This document shows positions 1 to 8,486 of a stretch of DNA of 64,000 nt, piece after piece. The first letter of the stretch is position 1. Each line of letters starts with the position of its first letter. The notes beneath the pieces were generated by a model. The model had not been told where the DNA came from and made no database searches. It saw nothing but the letters and a program-made list of their open reading frames with translations. Source of the DNA: Pandoraea captiosa (lineage in GTDB: Bacteria; Pseudomonadota; Gammaproteobacteria; Burkholderiales; Burkholderiaceae); NCBI RefSeq assembly GCF_902459775.1, contig NZ_CABPSQ010000012.1, positions 1-64,000 on the forward strand, written 5' to 3'. Both the position numbers and the translations under genes were made by a program.

Positions 1-89
1 CGCTGCGTCGCTGTCGTTGCGAGAGACGAGATATTAGTGAAAACCCGAGACCCTGGCAAGCACTTTGTGAAAATAATCTGAAAACCCAT
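1..89. other. Window edge, no gene seen
   Basis: This short stretch before the first terminator holds no reading frame or RNA signature that I recognise. It may be the 3' flank of a gene lying outside the window. Confidence 0.4.
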
Positions 90-120
90 GAAAAAGCCCC
101 GTCGCGACGGGGCTTTTTCA
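90..120. terminator. Rho-independent terminator downstream of the solute-binding protein gene
   Basis: An inverted repeat with arms AAAAAGCCCCGTC and GACGGGGCTTTTT forms a GC-rich stem flanked by A and T runs on both sides, so it can work in either direction. It lies about 40 bp past the stop of the minus-strand gene at 162-968 and is the natural end of that transcript. Confidence 0.85.
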
Positions 121-161
121 TTTCACACGGCGTCAGGAGACGCCGCTTTCCTACTTCCCGC

Positions 162-968
162 TCACGACTTCTTCTTGCCGAAGTAGCGCTCATAGATCGC
201 GTCATACGTGCCATCCGCCTTGATCGCATCGATGCCCTTGTTGATCTTGGCGAGCAACGCTGCGTCGCCCTTGCGCACCGCGATGCCGTAAAACTCCTTC
301 GGGAAGCTGTCGTCCGCCACCGTACGGAGCTTGGCATTCGGATTATTCGCAATGAAGTTCACTACCACGCCGTTATCTGCGACCACCGCATCCACGCCGC
401 CAGCCTCAAGTTCCTTCATTGCGAGCGGCGTACCTTCGAAGCGTTTGACGGCCGGATTGTTCTTGCCCATCAGCTTCTGAACGACCTCGTCGCCCGTCGT
501 TGCCGTTTGCACGCCCACCTTCATCGATTTCAGATCGGCGAATTTCTGCACTGTCGAATTCGCCGGCACAGCAATCAGTTGCGATGCCTCGAAGTAAGGC
601 GTCGAGAAGTCCATCTGCTTGCTTCGCTCGTCGGTGATCGTGATTGCGGAGATCAGTATGTCGCGATCGCCCTGCACGAGGGAATTGAAGATGCCCTCGA
701 AAGGCGTATTGATGAAGCGGATGGAAATGCCCGCCTTGTCGGCGACGGCCTTCATCACGTCGATATCGAAACCCGCGATCTGTCGGTTATCGGTTTCAAA
801 CTCGAACGGCGCATAGGCAGCGTCCGAGCCGACGACGTACACCGGCTGCGAGCCATCAGGCCCGACCGAGCGCCCCGCAGCCGTATCCTCCTTCTTCCCG
901 CAGGCACTCAACAGCAGCCCCGAAGCCACGACCATGGCCAGCGCAAATGCACGTCGTTTCATCGACAT
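162..968 (-). CDS. Polar amino acid ABC transporter substrate-binding lipoprotein (family 3)
   Basis: A periplasmic solute-binding protein of the HisJ/ArtI/FliY type, expected to deliver an amino acid to an ABC permease. From the ATG at 968 (MSMKRRAF) the N-terminus is a lipoprotein signal with lipobox LLSAC, followed by the family-3 fold: YAPFEFETDNRQIAGFDIDV near the start of the mature protein, then DILISAITITDERSKQMDFS and the closing DAIYERYFGK. The longer frame to 1046 is rejected, because an AGGGA ribosome site sits just upstream of 968 and the signal peptide begins there. No permease or ATPase gene is adjacent, so it is an orphan binding protein here. The ligand cannot be told from sequence alone. 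Confidence 0.88.
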   Translation of the reverse strand: MSMKRRAFALAMVVASGLLLSACGKKEDTAAGRSVGPDGSQPVYVVGSDAAYAPFEFETDNRQIAGFDIDVMKAVADKAGISIRFINTPFEGIFNSLVQGDRDILISAITITDERSKQMDFSTPYFEASQLIAVPANSTVQKFADLKSMKVGVQTATTGDEVVQKLMGKNNPAVKRFEGTPLAMKELEAGGVDAVVADNGVVVNFIANNPNAKLRTVADDSFPKEFYGIAVRKGDAALLAKINKGIDAIKADGTYDAIYERYFGKKKS

Positions 969-1052
969 CGTTTCGTCCCTTGCTGAAAAAACCGGCAGAC
1001 TATCATAGGACGACCTCCGCTCAAGAGGCCGTCCCGGGTTTTTCACAACAGC

Positions 1053-1829
1053 TCAGCGATGCTTGAAAACCGGCTTGCGCTTCTCGACGAACGCAGCCAT
1101 GCCTTCCTTCTGATCTTCCAGCGCGAAGAGCGAATGGAACATGCGACGCTCGAATTGAACGCCCTCGTCCAGCGTCGATTCGAAAGCCCGGTTGACGGAT
1201 TCCTTCGCGGCCATGACCACCGGCAATGAAAATTCGCAGATGGTGTTCGCGGCGCCAATCGCCTCATCGAGCAGTTTATCGAACGGCACGATGCGCGACA
1301 CGAGGCCGGCGCGCTCGGCCTCCGTGGCGTCCATGAAACGTGCCGTCAGGCACATGTCCATCGCCTTGGCTTTCGATACCGCGCGCGTCAGACGCTGCGT
1401 GCCGCCCGCACCGGGAATCACGCCGAGCTTGATTTCGGGTTGACCGAATTTCGCGTTGTCGGCAGCAATGATGAAGTCGCACATCATCGCCAGCTCACAC
1501 CCGCCGCCCAGGGCAAAACCCGACACAGCGGCGATTACCGGCTTACGGATACGACGTACCGTCTCCCAATTGCGCGTGATGTAGTCGCCCTTGAACACGT
1601 CGGCGAAGGTGTACTTCGACATCATGCCGATGTCCGCCCCCGCAGCGAACGCCTTCTCGCTTCCGGTGATCACCATGCAACCGATGGCTTCGTCCGCATC
1701 GAAGGCGGTGAGCGCTGCGCCCAACTCGTCCATCAGCGCATCGTTGAGCGCATTGAGCGCTTTCGGACGATTCAGCGTGATCAGACCGACGCGACCACGC
1801 GTCTCCACCAGAATGTTCTCGTACGTCAT
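1053..1829 (-). CDS. paaF: Enoyl-CoA hydratase, phenylacetate pathway (PaaF)
   Basis: A crotonase-fold hydratase of 258 aa, normal for the family. Glu112 (GGGCELAM) and Glu132 (FGQPEIKLG) are the two acidic residues expected of a true hydratase, with the usual 20-residue spacing, and the oxyanion-hole segments FAAGADI and ALGGGCE are intact. In the phenylacetate route PaaF hydrates 2,3-dehydroadipyl-CoA. The gene is divergent from paaN across a shared control region, and Burkholderia has a similar paaF/paaZ/paaJ/paaG/paaI/paaK block. A generic fatty-acid hydratase is the alternative; the context favours PaaF. Confidence 0.85.
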   Translation of the reverse strand: MTYENILVETRGRVGLITLNRPKALNALNDALMDELGAALTAFDADEAIGCMVITGSEKAFAAGADIGMMSKYTFADVFKGDYITRNWETVRRIRKPVIAAVSGFALGGGCELAMMCDFIIAADNAKFGQPEIKLGVIPGAGGTQRLTRAVSKAKAMDMCLTARFMDATEAERAGLVSRIVPFDKLLDEAIGAANTICEFSLPVVMAAKESVNRAFESTLDEGVQFERRMFHSLFALEDQKEGMAAFVEKRKPVFKHR

Positions 1830-2408
1830 CCTCTTTTTCCTCCAGTCAAAGTCTCGTCTTGTGATTCGGGGGCAGGCCTTCGCGCGAACGTGACGTCTTC
1901 GAAAACATCACCACCGCGCGAACGCCGGGAACAGATAAGGCGATGGGCGTGCCGCTGGTTCGCAACGGCGCTGCGGCGCACATGGCAGCACGGGTACGTG
2001 GCCTGCCGGGCGTCGACTGTAGTGGTTAGGCATGATGCCATCGATCCTCAAGGCACGCACCTTTCGTTCCGCCAAGCAGATCGTCCAACGCAGCGCACGG
2101 GACTCACCCCCGAAACGTGCTGAACATTCTTATATAGAGAGGAACGTCCGGCACACTTCGTCGTGTGCCGACGCGCCGACGCGCCGCGTCAACATCCGTC
2201 GGGGAAAACCCGGCGTCATCGCACGCCACGCCCAGAAGATTTGGTGCTATATTAACAAACCAACCGGTCGGTCAATTAATGTTCACGACAAACTCGATTG
2301 GGACGATCCGGTGCCGTTCCTGCGTCTTGCCGCGCGAGCCACAAACTTGCCCGCAGGCACAGACAGCGAATCCGCCAGCCGCATCCCGACACGGACAGAT
2401 CCACAACC
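1830..2408. other. Divergent paaF/paaN control region
   Basis: This 579 bp region between divergent phenylacetate genes has no credible gene: the frames crossing it are antisense or N-terminal extensions with poor starts. It contains a TATATT element (2248-2253) beside an ACCG-GT-CGGT palindrome (2263-2272), and the motif TATATAGAGAG at 2131-2141, which recurs after paaN. Confidence 0.6.
2257..2278. promoter_or_regulatory. Putative PaaR (TetR-family) operator
   Basis: The core ACCG-GT-CGGT at 2263-2272 is an inverted repeat inside CCAACCGGTCGGTCAATT, and it starts about 10 bp after a TATATT element. In Burkholderia a TetR-type regulator, PaaR, is known to repress paa promoters through an ACCG/CGGT palindrome relieved by phenylacetyl-CoA. 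The match is by eye. No paaR gene is present in the window. Confidence 0.6.
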
Positions 2409-4103
2409 ATGACTCATCCCCTCTTCGCCAAACACCAAGAGACTCTCGAGCGCGCCCTTCAGGCCATCGCCACGCGTGGGTACTGGAGCCCGTTCACGGA
2501 AATGCCGAGCCCGCGCGCTTATGGCGAGACGGCCGCCGCCGATGGCGAAGCCGCTTTCAAACAGTATCTGAACGCCGCGTTCCCGCTGGAGCAGCGTGGC
2601 AGCACGGGCACCGTCGGCCAGGAAACCTCGCCGTTCGGCTTCGCGCTGGGCACGACGTACCCCGGTTTCGAGATCGACGCCCTGCTCGCCCGCGTGAGTG
2701 ACGCTCACAAATCGTGGCGCGCCGCCACGCCGGACGCCTGGGTCGGCGTCTCGCTCGAAATCCTCAAACGCCTGAACGCCCGTAGCTTCGAGATGGCCAA
2801 CGCCGTGATGCACACGACGGGTCAGGCGTTCATGATGGCCTTCCAGGCCGGTGGCCCGCACGCGCAGGATCGCGGCCTCGAAGCCGTGGCGTATGCGTGG
2901 GACGAACTGCGCCGCATCCCCGCCGATGCCTACTGGGAAAAGCCGCAAGGCAAGAACCCGCCGCTCGCGATGGAGAAGCGTTACACCATCGTGCCGCGCG
3001 GCGTGGCGCTCGTGCTCGGCTGCTGCACGTTCCCGACGTGGAACGGCTACCCGGGCCTGTTCGCCAGCCTCGCCACCGGCAACGCCGTCATCGTCAAGCC
3101 GCATCCGGGCGCCATTCTGCCGCTCGCCATCACCGTAAAGATTGCGCGTGAGGTGCTCAAGGAGGCCGGTTTCGATCCGGACGTCGTCACCCTCGCCGCC
3201 ACGAACCCGAACGACGGCGCCATCGTCCAGCAACTGGCCAAGCGCGGCGAAGTGCGCGTGATCGACTTCACCGGCAGCACTGCCAACGGCGACTGGCTGG
3301 AAACTAACGCCCGTCAGGCGCAGGTCTACACCGAGAAGGCCGGCGTGAATCAGATCGTGATCGACTCGACGGACGACCTGAAGGGCATGGCCCGCAACAT
3401 CGGCTTCTCGCTGGCGCTCTATTCCGGCCAGATGTGCACGGCGCCGCAGAACATCTACATTCCGCGTGACGGCATTCAAACGCCGGACGGCAAGGTGTCG
3501 TTCGACGACGTCGTCGCCGCCATCGCCGGCAGCGTTCAGAAAACGTGCAGCGACCCGGCCAAGGCCGTCGAACTGCTCGGCGCAATTCAGAACGAAGGGG
3601 TGCTCGCCCGTATCGACGAGGCGCGCAAGGTCGGTCGCGTGGTGCTCGACAGCGAGACGCTCCAGCACCCGGCTTTCGCCGATGCCCGTGTGCGCACGCC
3701 GCTGATCGTTGCGCTCGACGTTGCCGACGAAGCCACTTACACCCGCGAATGGTTCGGCCCGATCGCGTTCGTGATCGCCGTCGACAGCGCCGCGCAGGCG
3801 TTCGCGCTGGCCGGACGGACTGCCGCCGAACACGGCGCGCTCACGTTGTCTGCCTACACGACGTCCGCCGAAGGCGAAGCACAAGCGCTCGACGCCGCTA
3901 TCGAAGGCCGTGTCGCCCTGTCGCTCAATCTGACCGGCGGCGTGTTCGTGAACCAGTCGGCAGCCTATTCGGATTACCACGGCACCGGGGGCAATCCGGC
4001 GGCGAACGCCAGCCTGGCCGACGCCGCCTTCGTGGCGAATCGCTTCCGCGTCGTGCAGAGCCGCCACCATGTGTCGGCCAAGTCCGAAGCGGGCGCCGCC
4101 TGA
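2409..4103 (+). CDS. paaN: Phenylacetate degradation aldehyde dehydrogenase PaaN (PaaZ without hydratase domain)
   Basis: This 564 aa protein belongs to the aldehyde dehydrogenase superfamily: Glu309 (QVYTEKAG) and the nucleophile Cys343 (SGQMCTAPQN) are in place. It should oxidise 3-oxo-5,6-dehydrosuberyl-CoA semialdehyde released by ring opening of oxepin-CoA. E. coli PaaZ adds a C-terminal MaoC-type hydratase domain that opens the ring. Here the chain ends after the dehydrogenase, so a separate hydratase elsewhere must open the ring. The ATG at 2409 (MTHPLFAKHQ) is chosen over the frame starting at 2298, because family similarity starts there and the extension has no signal. It is the first gene of the paaN-J-G-I-K run. 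Confidence 0.9.
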   Translation: MTHPLFAKHQETLERALQAIATRGYWSPFTEMPSPRAYGETAAADGEAAFKQYLNAAFPLEQRGSTGTVGQETSPFGFALGTTYPGFEIDALLARVSDAHKSWRAATPDAWVGVSLEILKRLNARSFEMANAVMHTTGQAFMMAFQAGGPHAQDRGLEAVAYAWDELRRIPADAYWEKPQGKNPPLAMEKRYTIVPRGVALVLGCCTFPTWNGYPGLFASLATGNAVIVKPHPGAILPLAITVKIAREVLKEAGFDPDVVTLAATNPNDGAIVQQLAKRGEVRVIDFTGSTANGDWLETNARQAQVYTEKAGVNQIVIDSTDDLKGMARNIGFSLALYSGQMCTAPQNIYIPRDGIQTPDGKVSFDDVVAAIAGSVQKTCSDPAKAVELLGAIQNEGVLARIDEARKVGRVVLDSETLQHPAFADARVRTPLIVALDVADEATYTREWFGPIAFVIAVDSAAQAFALAGRTAAEHGALTLSAYTTSAEGEAQALDAAIEGRVALSLNLTGGVFVNQSAAYSDYHGTGGNPAANASLADAAFVANRFRVVQSRHHVSAKSEAGAA

Positions 4104-4310
4104 CGCACGGCTACTGAGTCACATCCATATATAGAGAGAAGGACGGGAAACTCCTCACGCGAATACGACGGTAAGTCACTACCATAGTCACTCACCGTCG
4201 CACGACGGTCGCCGGATCCCTGTGCGACCGTTGCGCGACAGTTGCGCCATCGTTTGGCCATCGTTACGCGCACACCTCCCGCCTCAACGCCAAGACAGGA
4301 ACGAGACACC
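4104..4310. other. Spacer between paaN and paaJ with a repeated TATATAGAGAG motif
   Basis: The spacer carries ATATATAGAGAGAAGGA near 4127-4143. Its core also occurs at 2131-2141 upstream of paaN. It could mark a second promoter or a conserved leader element. No gene is seen. Confidence 0.4.
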
Positions 4311-5513
4311 ATGACCGAAGCCTTCATCTGCGACGCGATTCGCACCCCCATCGGCCGTTACGGCGGCGCACTGAAGGACGTTCGCGCCGACAACCTCGGC
4401 GCGATTCCCCTCAAGGCGCTCATGGCGCGCAACCCCAACGTCGACTGGACGCTGATCGATGACGTCATCTACGGTTGCGCCAACCAGGCGGGGGAAGACA
4501 ACCGCAACGTCGCTCGCATGGCTTCGCTGCTCGCCGAGCTGCCCATCGACGTGCCGGGAGCAACGCTCAACCGCCTGTGCGGTTCGGGCATGGACGCCAT
4601 CGGCACCGCCGCTCGCGCCATCAAGGCGGGCGAAGCCGCGCTGATGATCGCGGGCGGCGTCGAATCGATGACTCGCGCACCGTTTGTGATGGGCAAGGCC
4701 GACAGCGCATTCTCACGTCAGGCCGCCATCTTCGATACGACCATCGGCTGGCGCTTCATCAACCCGCTGATGAAGGCCCAATACGGCGTGGACTCGATGC
4801 CGGAGACGGCAGAGAACGTTGCCGACGACTTCAAGATCAACCGCGGAGATCAGGATCGATTTGCGCTGCGCAGCCAGGAGAAGGCTGCCCGCGCGCAGGC
4901 CGACGGCACGCTCGCGCAGGAAATCACCCCGGTGTCGATCGCCCAGAAGAAGGGCGACCCGATCGTGGTCGAACATGACGAACACCCGCGCGCCACGAGC
5001 ATGGAAGCGCTGGGCAAGCTCAAGGGCGTGGTCCGTGCGGACGGCACCGTCACCGCCGGCAATGCGTCGGGCGTGAACGACGGCTCGTGCGCCCTGCTGC
5101 TCGCCAGCGAGAGCGCGGCGAAGCTGCATGGCCTCACGCCACGTGCGCGCGTGCTCGGCATGGCCACGGCCGGCGTCGCCCCGCGGATCATGGGCATCGG
5201 CCCGGCACCGGCGACGCTCAAGCTGCTCAAGCAACTGAACATGACGCTCGACCAGTTCGACGTCATCGAACTCAACGAGGCCTTCGCCAGTCAGGGTCTG
5301 GCGGTGTTGCGTCAACTCGGCGTGGCCGACGACGACGCCCGCGTCAACCCGAACGGCGGCGCGATCGCACTCGGTCACCCGCTGGGTGCCTCGGGCGCCC
5401 GTCTGGTCACCACCGCGATGTATCAGTTGCATCGCACGGGCGGCCGCTTCGCGCTGTGCACGATGTGCATCGGCGTGGGTCAGGGTATCGCCATCGCCAT
5501 CGAACGCGTCTGA
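4311..5513 (+). CDS. paaJ: 3-oxoadipyl-CoA / 3-oxo-5,6-dehydrosuberyl-CoA thiolase
   Basis: A 400 aa thiolase. The active-site Cys90 lies in LNRLCGSGMDAIG, the C-terminal His in GGAIALGHPLGASGAR, and the second Cys in CTMCIGVGQG, so all catalytic residues are present. In phenylacetate breakdown it cleaves both the C8 and C6 3-oxoacyl-CoA intermediates to acetyl-CoA and succinyl-CoA. The close homologue PcaF of the beta-ketoadipate route does the same final step; the flanking paaN and paaG favour PaaJ. The start at 4311 (MTEAFICDAIRTP) is the canonical thiolase N-terminus. Confidence 0.9.
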   Translation: MTEAFICDAIRTPIGRYGGALKDVRADNLGAIPLKALMARNPNVDWTLIDDVIYGCANQAGEDNRNVARMASLLAELPIDVPGATLNRLCGSGMDAIGTAARAIKAGEAALMIAGGVESMTRAPFVMGKADSAFSRQAAIFDTTIGWRFINPLMKAQYGVDSMPETAENVADDFKINRGDQDRFALRSQEKAARAQADGTLAQEITPVSIAQKKGDPIVVEHDEHPRATSMEALGKLKGVVRADGTVTAGNASGVNDGSCALLLASESAAKLHGLTPRARVLGMATAGVAPRIMGIGPAPATLKLLKQLNMTLDQFDVIELNEAFASQGLAVLRQLGVADDDARVNPNGGAIALGHPLGASGARLVTTAMYQLHRTGGRFALCTMCIGVGQGIAIAIERV

Positions 5514-5541
5514 CGCACATTACCCCTCGGAGGAAGCCCCG

Positions 5542-6324
5542 ATGACCGCCACGGTTCAACTGACGCTGACGGACAACGTCGCGACGATCACGCTCAACCG
5601 CCCGGAGAAGCTCAACAGCTTCACGCGGCAAATGCATGCGGAACTGCGCGACGCCCTGGATGCCGCGCAAGCGCAAGGTGCACGCGCCATCGTGCTGACC
5701 GGCGCCGGACGCGGTTTCTGCGCCGGTCAGGATCTGGCGGATCTCGACTTCACGCCGGGCGCCTCGACGGATCTTGGCGCGCTGATCGACGAAAACTTCA
5801 ACCCGCTCGTACGCAAGCTGCGCGCAATGCCGCTGCCGGTGATCGCTGCCGTGAACGGCATCGCCGCCGGCGCAGGCGCCAATCTGGCGCTGGCCTGCGA
5901 CATCGTGCTCGCCGGCGCATCGGTCAATTTCGTCCAGGCCTTCGTGAAAATCGGTCTGGTGCCCGATACGGGCGGTACGTGGTTCCTGCCGCAACGCGTC
6001 GGCATGGCCCGCGCGATGGGGCTGGCCATGCTCGGCGACAAGCTGTCGGCCGAGCGGGCCGAGCAATGGGGGCTGATCTGGCGTTGCGTCGACGACGCCG
6101 CGCTGCTGCCCGAAGCGCAGAAGCTTGCCGCACAACTGGCGACGCAGCCGACCAAAGCGCTCGCGACCATCAAGCACGCGCTCTACGCCTCGACGACCAA
6201 CACGCTCGATCAGCAACTCGACCTTGAACGTGACGGTCAGCGCTCGCTGGGCGCGTCGTATGACTATGCCGAAGGCGTAAATGCGTTTCTGGAGAAGCGC
6301 GCGCCGACGTTTGAGGGTCGCTGA
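5542..6324 (+). CDS. paaG: 2-(1,2-epoxy-1,2-dihydrophenyl)acetyl-CoA isomerase
   Basis: A crotonase-family isomerase of 260 aa that converts ring-epoxidised phenylacetyl-CoA to oxepin-CoA. Asp142 in GLVPDTGGTWFLP is the PaaG acid residue. The first hydratase glutamate is absent (GAGANLA in place of GGCELA), which separates it from the hydratase PaaF at 1053-1829. The start is ATG 5542 behind GGAGGA. The upstream extension of the frame lies inside paaJ and is not used. It follows paaJ by 28 bp, consistent with co-transcription. Confidence 0.92.
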   Translation: MTATVQLTLTDNVATITLNRPEKLNSFTRQMHAELRDALDAAQAQGARAIVLTGAGRGFCAGQDLADLDFTPGASTDLGALIDENFNPLVRKLRAMPLPVIAAVNGIAAGAGANLALACDIVLAGASVNFVQAFVKIGLVPDTGGTWFLPQRVGMARAMGLAMLGDKLSAERAEQWGLIWRCVDDAALLPEAQKLAAQLATQPTKALATIKHALYASTTNTLDQQLDLERDGQRSLGASYDYAEGVNAFLEKRAPTFEGR

Positions 6325-6456
6325 AGGACGGTAACCCCAAAGCAAAAAAGCAAAACAACGCCGCGACGCACCGCCAACGCCAACGCCAACGCCAAAACCA
6401 CGCGCCGCGCGAGAGACCGACGACATAACTAGACAAGAGACACCGAGGAGCCCCCG
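6325..6456. repeat. CGCCAA tandem hexamers upstream of paaI
   Basis: The spacer has a run of CGCCAA units (GCCAACGCCAACGCCAACGCC, about 6372-6393) between paaG and paaI. No gene or operator is recognised. Such a run can change length by slippage and so alter spacing, but nothing shows it is regulatory. Confidence 0.5.
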
Positions 6457-6933
6457 ATGAGCCAGACCTCCACCGCCGCCGCCGCTGCCGGCACGCCCAA
6501 GGCCGTCAGCGAGATGACGCCGGACGAACTCGCGCACGCTACCGGCGTGGCCATGTACAGCACGGACCGTGCGAGCCAATGGCTCGGCATGGAGTTGCAG
6601 GAAGTGCGTCCCGGTTATGCGCGCATGACGATGCGCATTCGCGACGAGTTCCTCAACGGTCACGCCATCTGTCATGGCGGTCTGATGTTCACCCTGGCGG
6701 ATTCCACCTTTGCGTTCGCCTGCAACAGCTACAACGTGGTGACGGTCGCGGCGGGTTGCAGCATCGAATTCCTGAAACCGGTCTCCGGTGGCGATACGCT
6801 CACTGCCGAGGCGCAGGAACAGGTGCTTTCCGGCCGTCACGGCATCTACGACATTCGTTTGACGAACAGCGCGGGGGAAGTCGTGGCGATGTTCCGCGGC
6901 AAATCCGCACAGATCAAGGGCAACGTCGTCTGA
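6457..6933 (+). CDS. paaI: Hydroxyphenylacetyl-CoA thioesterase PaaI
   Basis: A 158 aa hotdog-fold thioesterase. The PaaI signature NGHAICHGGLMFTLADSTFAF is clear, with Asp82 equivalent to the catalytic Asp of E. coli PaaI. It rescues CoA from dead-end ring-hydroxylated acyl-CoA products of the phenylacetate pathway. The N-terminus (residues 1-20) is Ala/Ser/Thr-rich and longer than in E. coli. ATG 6457 is preceded by a GAGGAG ribosome site. Confidence 0.9.
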   Translation: MSQTSTAAAAAGTPKAVSEMTPDELAHATGVAMYSTDRASQWLGMELQEVRPGYARMTMRIRDEFLNGHAICHGGLMFTLADSTFAFACNSYNVVTVAAGCSIEFLKPVSGGDTLTAEAQEQVLSGRHGIYDIRLTNSAGEVVAMFRGKSAQIKGNVV

Positions 6934-7019
6934 CGCGCCCCGGCAATACGCGCGACCGGGCACGGCCGCGCGAGACAGAAGCGTAACAAGCGTTAGAAGC
7001 AAGTCCCAAGGAGACAGTC

Positions 7020-8315
7020 ATGACCACCGCCCTGCCGCTCGAGCCGATCGAGAAAGCGAGCCTCGACGAACTGCGCGCCCTTCAGCTCGACCGTCTGAAG
7101 ACGACGCTGCGGCATGCCTATGAGAACTCGCCGGTATATCGCCGCAAGTTCGAGGAGGCCGGCGTCCACCCGGACGATCTGACCTCGCTGGCCGATCTGG
7201 CCAAATTCCCGTTCACGACGAAGAAGGACCTGCGCGACAGCTATCCGTTCGGCATGTTCGCGGTGCCGATGGAACAGGTCTCGCGCGTGCATGCGTCCTC
7301 GGGCACGACGGGCAAGCCGACGGTCGTGGGCTACACGGCGAACGACATCAGCACGTGGGCCGATCTGGTCGCGCGCTCGATCCGCGCTTCCGGTGCGCGT
7401 CGCGGCGACAAGGTGCATATCAGTTACGGCTATGGCTTGTTTACCGGCGGTCTGGGCGCACATTACGGCGCCGAGCGTGCGGGCCTGACCGTGATTCCGT
7501 TTGGCGGCGGCCAGACCGAGAAGCAGGTGCAACTGATTCAGGACTTCAAGCCGGACATCATCATGGTCACGCCGAGCTATATGCTCGCGATTGCCGACGA
7601 ACTCGAGCGTCAGGGCATCGTGGCCGCCGAGTCGTCGCTGCGCATCGGCATTTTCGGCGCGGAGCCTTGGACGAACGACATGCGCAGCGCCATCGAGAAG
7701 CGCATGGGCATCGACGCCGTCGACATCTACGGCCTGTCCGAAGTGATGGGCCCGGGTGTCGCTTGCGAATGCGCCGAGACGAAGGACGGCCCGACCATCT
7801 GGGAGGATCACTTCTATCCCGAAATCATCGATCCGGAGACCGGTGAAGTGCTGCCCGATGGCGAGTTCGGTGAACTGGTCTTCACCTCGCTCACGAAGGA
7901 AGCACTGCCGATCATCCGCTACCGCACCCGCGACCTGACACGTCTGTTGCCGGGTACGGCGCGCACGATGCGGCGCATGGAGAAGATCACCGGGCGCTCC
8001 GACGACATGATGATCATTCGCGGCGTGAACGTTTTCCCCTCGCAAATCGAAGAACTGCTGCTGCGTCAGCCGGTGCTCTCCCCGCACTACCAGATCATTC
8101 TGGACAAGGAAGGCCCGATGGACACGATGGCCGTGGATGTCGAGGCTGCTGTCGGTTGCGACGACGCCACCGCCCTGCAAGCGGCGGGCAGCGAACTCAA
8201 GCGCGACATCAAGACGCTCATCGGCGTGTCGTGCGCGGTGCGCGTGAAGCCGGTCGGCGGTATCGAGCGCTCGGTGGGCAAGGCGCGTCGCGTGGTGGAC
8301 AAGCGTCCGCGCTGA
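7020..8315 (+). CDS. paaK: Phenylacetate-CoA ligase
   Basis: A 431 aa AMP-forming ligase that activates phenylacetate to phenylacetyl-CoA, the entry step and the inducer-forming step of the pathway. The P-loop-like SSGTTGKPTVVGYT starts at about residue 93. DIYGLSEVMGPGVACEC, RYRTRDLTRL and GRSDDMMIIRGVNVFPSQIEE are the PaaK core motifs. The start at 7020 follows AAGGAGACAGTC. It is the last gene of the operon, before a terminator. The multicomponent epoxidase paaABCDE is not in this window. Confidence 0.94.
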   Translation: MTTALPLEPIEKASLDELRALQLDRLKTTLRHAYENSPVYRRKFEEAGVHPDDLTSLADLAKFPFTTKKDLRDSYPFGMFAVPMEQVSRVHASSGTTGKPTVVGYTANDISTWADLVARSIRASGARRGDKVHISYGYGLFTGGLGAHYGAERAGLTVIPFGGGQTEKQVQLIQDFKPDIIMVTPSYMLAIADELERQGIVAAESSLRIGIFGAEPWTNDMRSAIEKRMGIDAVDIYGLSEVMGPGVACECAETKDGPTIWEDHFYPEIIDPETGEVLPDGEFGELVFTSLTKEALPIIRYRTRDLTRLLPGTARTMRRMEKITGRSDDMMIIRGVNVFPSQIEELLLRQPVLSPHYQIILDKEGPMDTMAVDVEAAVGCDDATALQAAGSELKRDIKTLIGVSCAVRVKPVGGIERSVGKARRVVDKRPR

Positions 8316-8340
8316 GGCGTCACGACAGAACACGACAGAC

Positions 8341-8414
8341 GTCAGGTCAGCACGTCAGGTCAGCACGTCAGGTCGACACATCAGGTCGACACATCAGGTC
8401 GACACATCAGACCG
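8341..8414. repeat. 13-bp imperfect tandem repeat
   Basis: About five head-to-tail copies related to CACGTCAGGTCAG and CACATCAGGTCGA sit between the paaK stop and its terminator. They are too short and too similar, without spacers, to be a CRISPR array. Their role is unknown. Confidence 0.75.
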
Positions 8415-8418
8415 ACAT

Positions 8419-8449
8419 GAAAAAGCCCGCGAATTCGCGGGCTTTTTCG
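8419..8449. terminator. Rho-independent terminator after paaK
   Basis: Arms AAAAAGCCCGCGAA and TTCGCGGGCTTTTT form a stem with a T tract. It is near symmetric and can also stop mltA transcription arriving on the minus strand. Confidence 0.88.
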
Positions 8450-8486
8450 TTGGCATTCCATCGTCGATCGAATGGAACCACTGCCT

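Noticed and set aside
2283-4070. 595-codon open frame antisense to paaN
   Set aside because: It mirrors the GC-rich codon pattern of paaN, has no recognisable motif and an improbable Arg/His-rich composition.
8341-8414. Possible CRISPR array
   Set aside because: Units are 13 bp, contiguous and without unique spacers; no cas genes are present.
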